A stretch of DNA of 8,239 nt from JBICHM01 sp043101835. Lineage in GTDB: Bacteria > Planctomycetota > Phycisphaerae > Phycisphaerales > UBA1924. The notes under the pieces were generated by a model, which saw only the letters and a list, made by a program, of their open reading frames with translations, ran no database searches and was not told where the DNA came from. The stretch lies in the NCBI GenBank assembly GCA_043101835.1, contig JBICHM010000176.1:1-8239 (forward strand), given 5' to 3'. A program made the translations under genes and the position numbers. Shown here one piece after another: positions 5,912-8,239 of the stretch (within the stretch, counting starts at the first letter, position 1; the number at the start of each line of letters is the position of its first letter).

Positions 5912-5995
5912 AAGAGATCAAGAGACGAAGCGTCGGCGTGGCTTCGTTGAGGTGGCCACCCCGGATCGCTCGCCACTCCGTCTCTTGATCTCTTC
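5911..5995. repeat. 85-bp intergenic element with 17-bp perfect inverted arms
   Basis: The left arm (5911-5927, GAAGAGATCAAGAGACG) and right arm (5979-5995, CGTCTCTTGATCTCTTC) are exact reverse complements separated by 51 bp. Inside are a second inverted repeat, CGAAGC (5926-5931) with GCTTCG (5941-5946), and a perfect 10-bp palindrome, GGTGGCCACC (5951-5960). The arms are less GC-rich than the surroundings. The element fills most of the gap between two plus-strand genes. It may be a REP- or MITE-like dispersed element, or a long stem-loop at the 3' end of the small gene's mRNA. No T run follows, so it is not a typical Rho-independent terminator. Confidence 0.7.
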
Positions 5996-6021
5996 GTCTC
6001 GCCGTCGCTGCCCCGTACCAT
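5993..6021 (+). promoter_or_regulatory. Candidate promoter of the aminotransferase gene
   Basis: TACCAT (6016-6021) lies 6 nt before the ATG at 6028, so transcription would start on or beside the start codon. A poor -35 candidate, TTCGTC (5993-5998), lies 17 bp upstream and overlaps the right arm of the inverted-repeat element. There is no Shine-Dalgarno site. The spacing points to a leaderless mRNA. Confidence 0.45.
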
Positions 6022-6027
6022 CCCTCC

Positions 6028-7239
6028 ATGCCCAGCGACCTCGCCCACCACTGGGATCTCGATCCCACGGTCACGCAACTCAACCACGGTTCCTTCGGCG
6101 CGTCGCCGCGTGTCGTGCTCGAGGCGCAGTCGCGCTGGCGAGCGCGCATGGAGCGGTCGCTGACCGAGTTCCACGCGCGCGACCTGGCGGGGCTGCTCAA
6201 TGAGGCCCGCGCCGAACTCGCGGCATTCGTCGGCGCGCAGGCCGAGGACCTCGTCTTCGTCACCAACGCCACGCAGGGCGTCAACGCCGTGCTCCGCTCG
6301 ATGGACCTGCGCCCGGGTGACGAGCTGCTGACGACCGACCACGAGTACAACGCCTGCGCCAACGCGCTGCGGTATGTCTGCGAACGCGCGGGCGCGACGC
6401 TGGTCGTCGCGACGATCCCGCTGCCCATCGCCGATCCCGAAGAGGTCGTTGAGGCGCTCATGGCGAAGGTGACCAATCGCACGCGCCTCGCGCTCGTCGA
6501 CCATGTCACGAGCCAGACGGGGCTGGTCTTCCCGATCGAGCGCATCGTCGAGGCGTTGCAGGGGCGGGGCGTCGATGTGTTCGTCGACGGCGCGCACGCG
6601 CCGGGGATGTTGGAGCTGGATCTCGACCGTCTCGGCGCCGCGTTCTACACGGGCAACTGCCACAAGTGGATCTGCTCGCCGAAGGGCTCGGCGCTGCTGC
6701 ATGTGCGCCGCGACCGGCAGGCGGGCGTGCGCCCGACCTCGATCAGCCACGGCGCCAACGCGCCGCCATCTGACAAGAGCCGCTTCCAGATCGAGTTCGG
6801 CTGGACGGGCACCTGCGACCCGACGGCCTGGCTGAGCGTGCCGGACGCGATCCGCGCGATCGACTCGATCATCCCCGGCGGCTGGCCGGCGTACCGGGCG
6901 CACAACCGCGACCTCGCAATCGCCGCGCGGCGCATGCTCAACGACGCGCTGGGCAGCGAGCCGATCGCGCCGGAATCCATGCTCGGCTCGATGGCGGCGG
7001 TGCGCATCCCCGACGGCGATCCCGACCGCGCGCACGACCCCTTCGAGCCCGACCCGGTGCAGCGGGCGCTGTGGGAGCGCTGGCGCATCGAGGCTCTCGT
7101 CATCGTCTGGCCGGGGCCGCCGGAGCGCCTGCTGCGCATCAGCGCGGCGCCGTACAACGAAATCGGAGAGTACGAACGCCTGGCGGCAGCGCTGCCGGAG
7201 GCGTTGAAGAATGTGGGCACGCCGGCGCAGCGGGCGTAG
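6028..7239 (+). CDS. Class V aminotransferase, isopenicillin-N-epimerase-like
   Basis: The protein has 403 residues, about the usual length for this PLP-dependent family (fold type I, class V; relatives include CefD and cysteine desulfurases). Visible motifs in order: LNHGSFGASP (18-27), typical of the epimerase-like branch; TNATQGVNAVL (79-89), which contacts the cofactor phosphate; HEYNAC (105-110), at the residue that stacks on the PLP ring; VDGAHAPG (187-194), where Asp188 should bind the pyridine nitrogen; and YTGNCHKWICSPKGSALLHV (207-226), where Lys213 should form the Schiff base. The C-terminus has LRISAAPYNEIGEYERLAAAL, the usual small-domain ending. It is probably cytoplasmic. The substrate cannot be told; members of this branch act as epimerases, desulfurases, lyases or aminotransferases, and no antibiotic genes are nearby. 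An IPNE name should not be read as isopenicillin synthesis. Confidence 0.93.
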   Translation: MPSDLAHHWDLDPTVTQLNHGSFGASPRVVLEAQSRWRARMERSLTEFHARDLAGLLNEARAELAAFVGAQAEDLVFVTNATQGVNAVLRSMDLRPGDELLTTDHEYNACANALRYVCERAGATLVVATIPLPIADPEEVVEALMAKVTNRTRLALVDHVTSQTGLVFPIERIVEALQGRGVDVFVDGAHAPGMLELDLDRLGAAFYTGNCHKWICSPKGSALLHVRRDRQAGVRPTSISHGANAPPSDKSRFQIEFGWTGTCDPTAWLSVPDAIRAIDSIIPGGWPAYRAHNRDLAIAARRMLNDALGSEPIAPESMLGSMAAVRIPDGDPDRAHDPFEPDPVQRALWERWRIEALVIVWPGPPERLLRISAAPYNEIGEYERLAAALPEALKNVGTPAQRA

Positions 7240-7244
7240 GAAAC

Positions 7245-7250
7245 TACACT
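7245..7250 (+). promoter_or_regulatory. Candidate -10 hexamer (TACACT) of holB
   Basis: TACACT lies 7 nt before the ATG at 7258 and 5 nt after the aminotransferase stop codon. The spacing would put the transcription start at the start codon (leaderless). No -35 box at the right distance and no Shine-Dalgarno site were found. With an 18-nt intergenic gap, read-through from the aminotransferase gene is also possible. Confidence 0.45.
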
Positions 7251-7257
7251 GCTCCCC

Positions 7258-8239
7258 ATGCCCACCCTCCGCGACATCCTCGGCCAGCCCGCGGCCGTCG
7301 CCAACCTCTGCGCCGCCCTGCGCAGCGGCCGGGTGCACCACGCGTGGATCTTCCACGGCCCCGAGGGCGTCGGGAAGCGCACCGCGGCGGAGGCCTTCGG
7401 CGCCGCGCTGCTCGACTCGACCACGCGCGAGCGCGAGGGCGGCCTCTTCGAGCCCGACCCCGACAGCGAGACGCAGCGCCTCGTCGCGGCCGGCACGCAT
7501 CCCGACCTGCATGTGATCACCAAGGAACTCGCGCGCTTCAGCGACGATCGCTCGGTGCGCGAGCGCAAGCTCATCAGCATCCCGCGCGAGGTGATCGACC
7601 AGCACCTGATCGTGCCGGCGCAGCTCGCGCCCTCGATGCGGTCGAACGCGATGGCGACGAAGGTCTTCATCGTCGATGAGGCGGAGCTGCTCAACGCGAC
7701 GACGCAGAACGCGGTGCTCAAGACGCTGGAGGAGCCACCGGCGGGCGCGGTGATCATCCTTGTCACCAGCAGCGAGGAGCGCCTGCTGCCGACCATCCGC
7801 AGCCGCTGCCAGCGCGTGGCCTTCGGCCCGCTCGACGACGGCGCGATGAAGGCGTGGATGCGAGCGCACGGTGTCTCTGCGCCGGCGTCGCGCGGCGCGG
7901 GCGCGTGGGCCGCGTCCTTCGCCGCAGGCTCGCCGGGACGTCTCGCGCAGGCGCTCGAAGGCGGCATGGCCGAGTGGGGGCGAAGTCTCGAGCCGATGCT
8001 CGCCGCGGCCGATCGGGGCGAATACGACGCGGGTCTCGGCTCGTCGATGGCCGAACTCGTCGACGGCTGGGCGAAGGCGTGGGTGGAGGCGCGCGAGGGC
8101 GCGAGCAAGGACGCGGCGAACAAGGCCGGCGCCGCGCGCCTGCTGGGCATGCTCGCCGAACGCTCGCGCCTGATGCTCCGCGATGTCGCCACACGGGGCG
8201 GCGATCCCGACCCGGCGCTCGCGGCCCTCGACCTTATCG
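7258..8239 (+). CDS. holB: DNA polymerase III delta-prime subunit, 3' end beyond window
   Basis: 327 codons are visible and the frame is still open at the right edge. The product is a clamp-loader AAA+ protein that helps load the sliding clamp (DnaN) on DNA. It starts LRDILGQPAAVANLCAAL, the usual delta-prime/DnaX opening. A Walker A motif GPEGVGKRT is at 34-42, Walker B VFIVDEAE at 136-143, the TLEEPP motif at 156-161, sensor 1 VTSS at 169-172, and the RSRCQRV arginine-finger motif at 181-187. A GSPGRLAQAL stretch (224-233), common after the ATPase lid in delta-prime, follows. The P-loop looks intact. The region between Walker A and residue 130 has no cysteine, so the four-cysteine zinc site found in E. 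coli delta-prime and DnaX is missing. DnaX itself is less likely because of this and the GSPGR motif. Confidence 0.9.
   Translation, partial: MPTLRDILGQPAAVANLCAALRSGRVHHAWIFHGPEGVGKRTAAEAFGAALLDSTTREREGGLFEPDPDSETQRLVAAGTHPDLHVITKELARFSDDRSVRERKLISIPREVIDQHLIVPAQLAPSMRSNAMATKVFIVDEAELLNATTQNAVLKTLEEPPAGAVIILVTSSEERLLPTIRSRCQRVAFGPLDDGAMKAWMRAHGVSAPASRGAGAWAASFAAGSPGRLAQALEGGMAEWGRSLEPMLAAADRGEYDAGLGSSMAELVDGWAKAWVEAREGASKDAANKAGAARLLGMLAERSRLMLRDVATRGGDPDPALAALDLI

Noticed and set aside
5908..7869. A 653-codon minus-strand open frame opposite the aminotransferase and holB
   Set aside because: It is in codon register with both plus-strand genes, which explains the absence of stops. It has no domain-like sequence and is Arg/Ala/His-rich, while both plus-strand genes show clear family motifs.
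6645..8192. A 515-codon minus-strand open frame overlapping holB
   Set aside because: The translation is Ser/Arg/Ala-rich without motifs and crosses from holB into the aminotransferase. It is a shadow of GC-rich coding DNA.
1..8239. CRISPR array, insertion sequence or prophage genes
   Set aside because: No regularly spaced direct repeats, transposase, integrase or phage structural gene could be found on either strand.

Overview
The window is very GC-rich, with coding sequence on nearly every base. Codons such as TTA, CTA and TCA are almost absent. The gene content (a DoxX / VWA / ExbB / ExbD / ExbD / repeat-protein operon) and the promoter style suggest a planctomycete, perhaps of the Phycisphaerae. 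That assignment is inference from gene arrangement and composition; no marker gene here proves it.

The left part (1-5069, minus strand) is one tightly packed operon. In transcription order it holds a DoxX-family membrane protein with a large acidic insertion, a single-pass membrane protein with a proline-rich linker and a von Willebrand A (VWA) domain, an ExbB/TolQ-type proton-channel subunit, two different ExbD/TolR-type subunits, and a secreted helical-repeat protein that runs off the left edge. The last three junctions are short overlaps (4, 8 and 4 nt), so translation is probably coupled. The layout resembles TonB-ExbB-ExbD or TolA-TolQ-TolR, but the force-transmitting protein seems to be replaced by a VWA protein with a partly degenerate metal site. 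No TonB C-terminal domain, TolB or Pal is visible.

The middle part (5070-6027) is a divergent boundary. It carries a tRNA-Leu (anticodon UAG) with a plausible promoter, a small unrecognised plus-strand gene of about 122 codons, and an 85-bp element with 17-bp perfect inverted arms.

The right part (6028-8239, plus strand) holds a class V aminotransferase of the isopenicillin-N-epimerase-like type, then the first 327 codons of the DNA polymerase III delta-prime subunit gene (holB), cut by the right edge.

A recurring detail is that three start codons (VWA gene, aminotransferase, holB) have a TAnnnT hexamer 6-7 nt upstream and no Shine-Dalgarno sequence. That is the geometry expected for leaderless transcripts. 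The DoxX gene, in contrast, has a good Shine-Dalgarno site.
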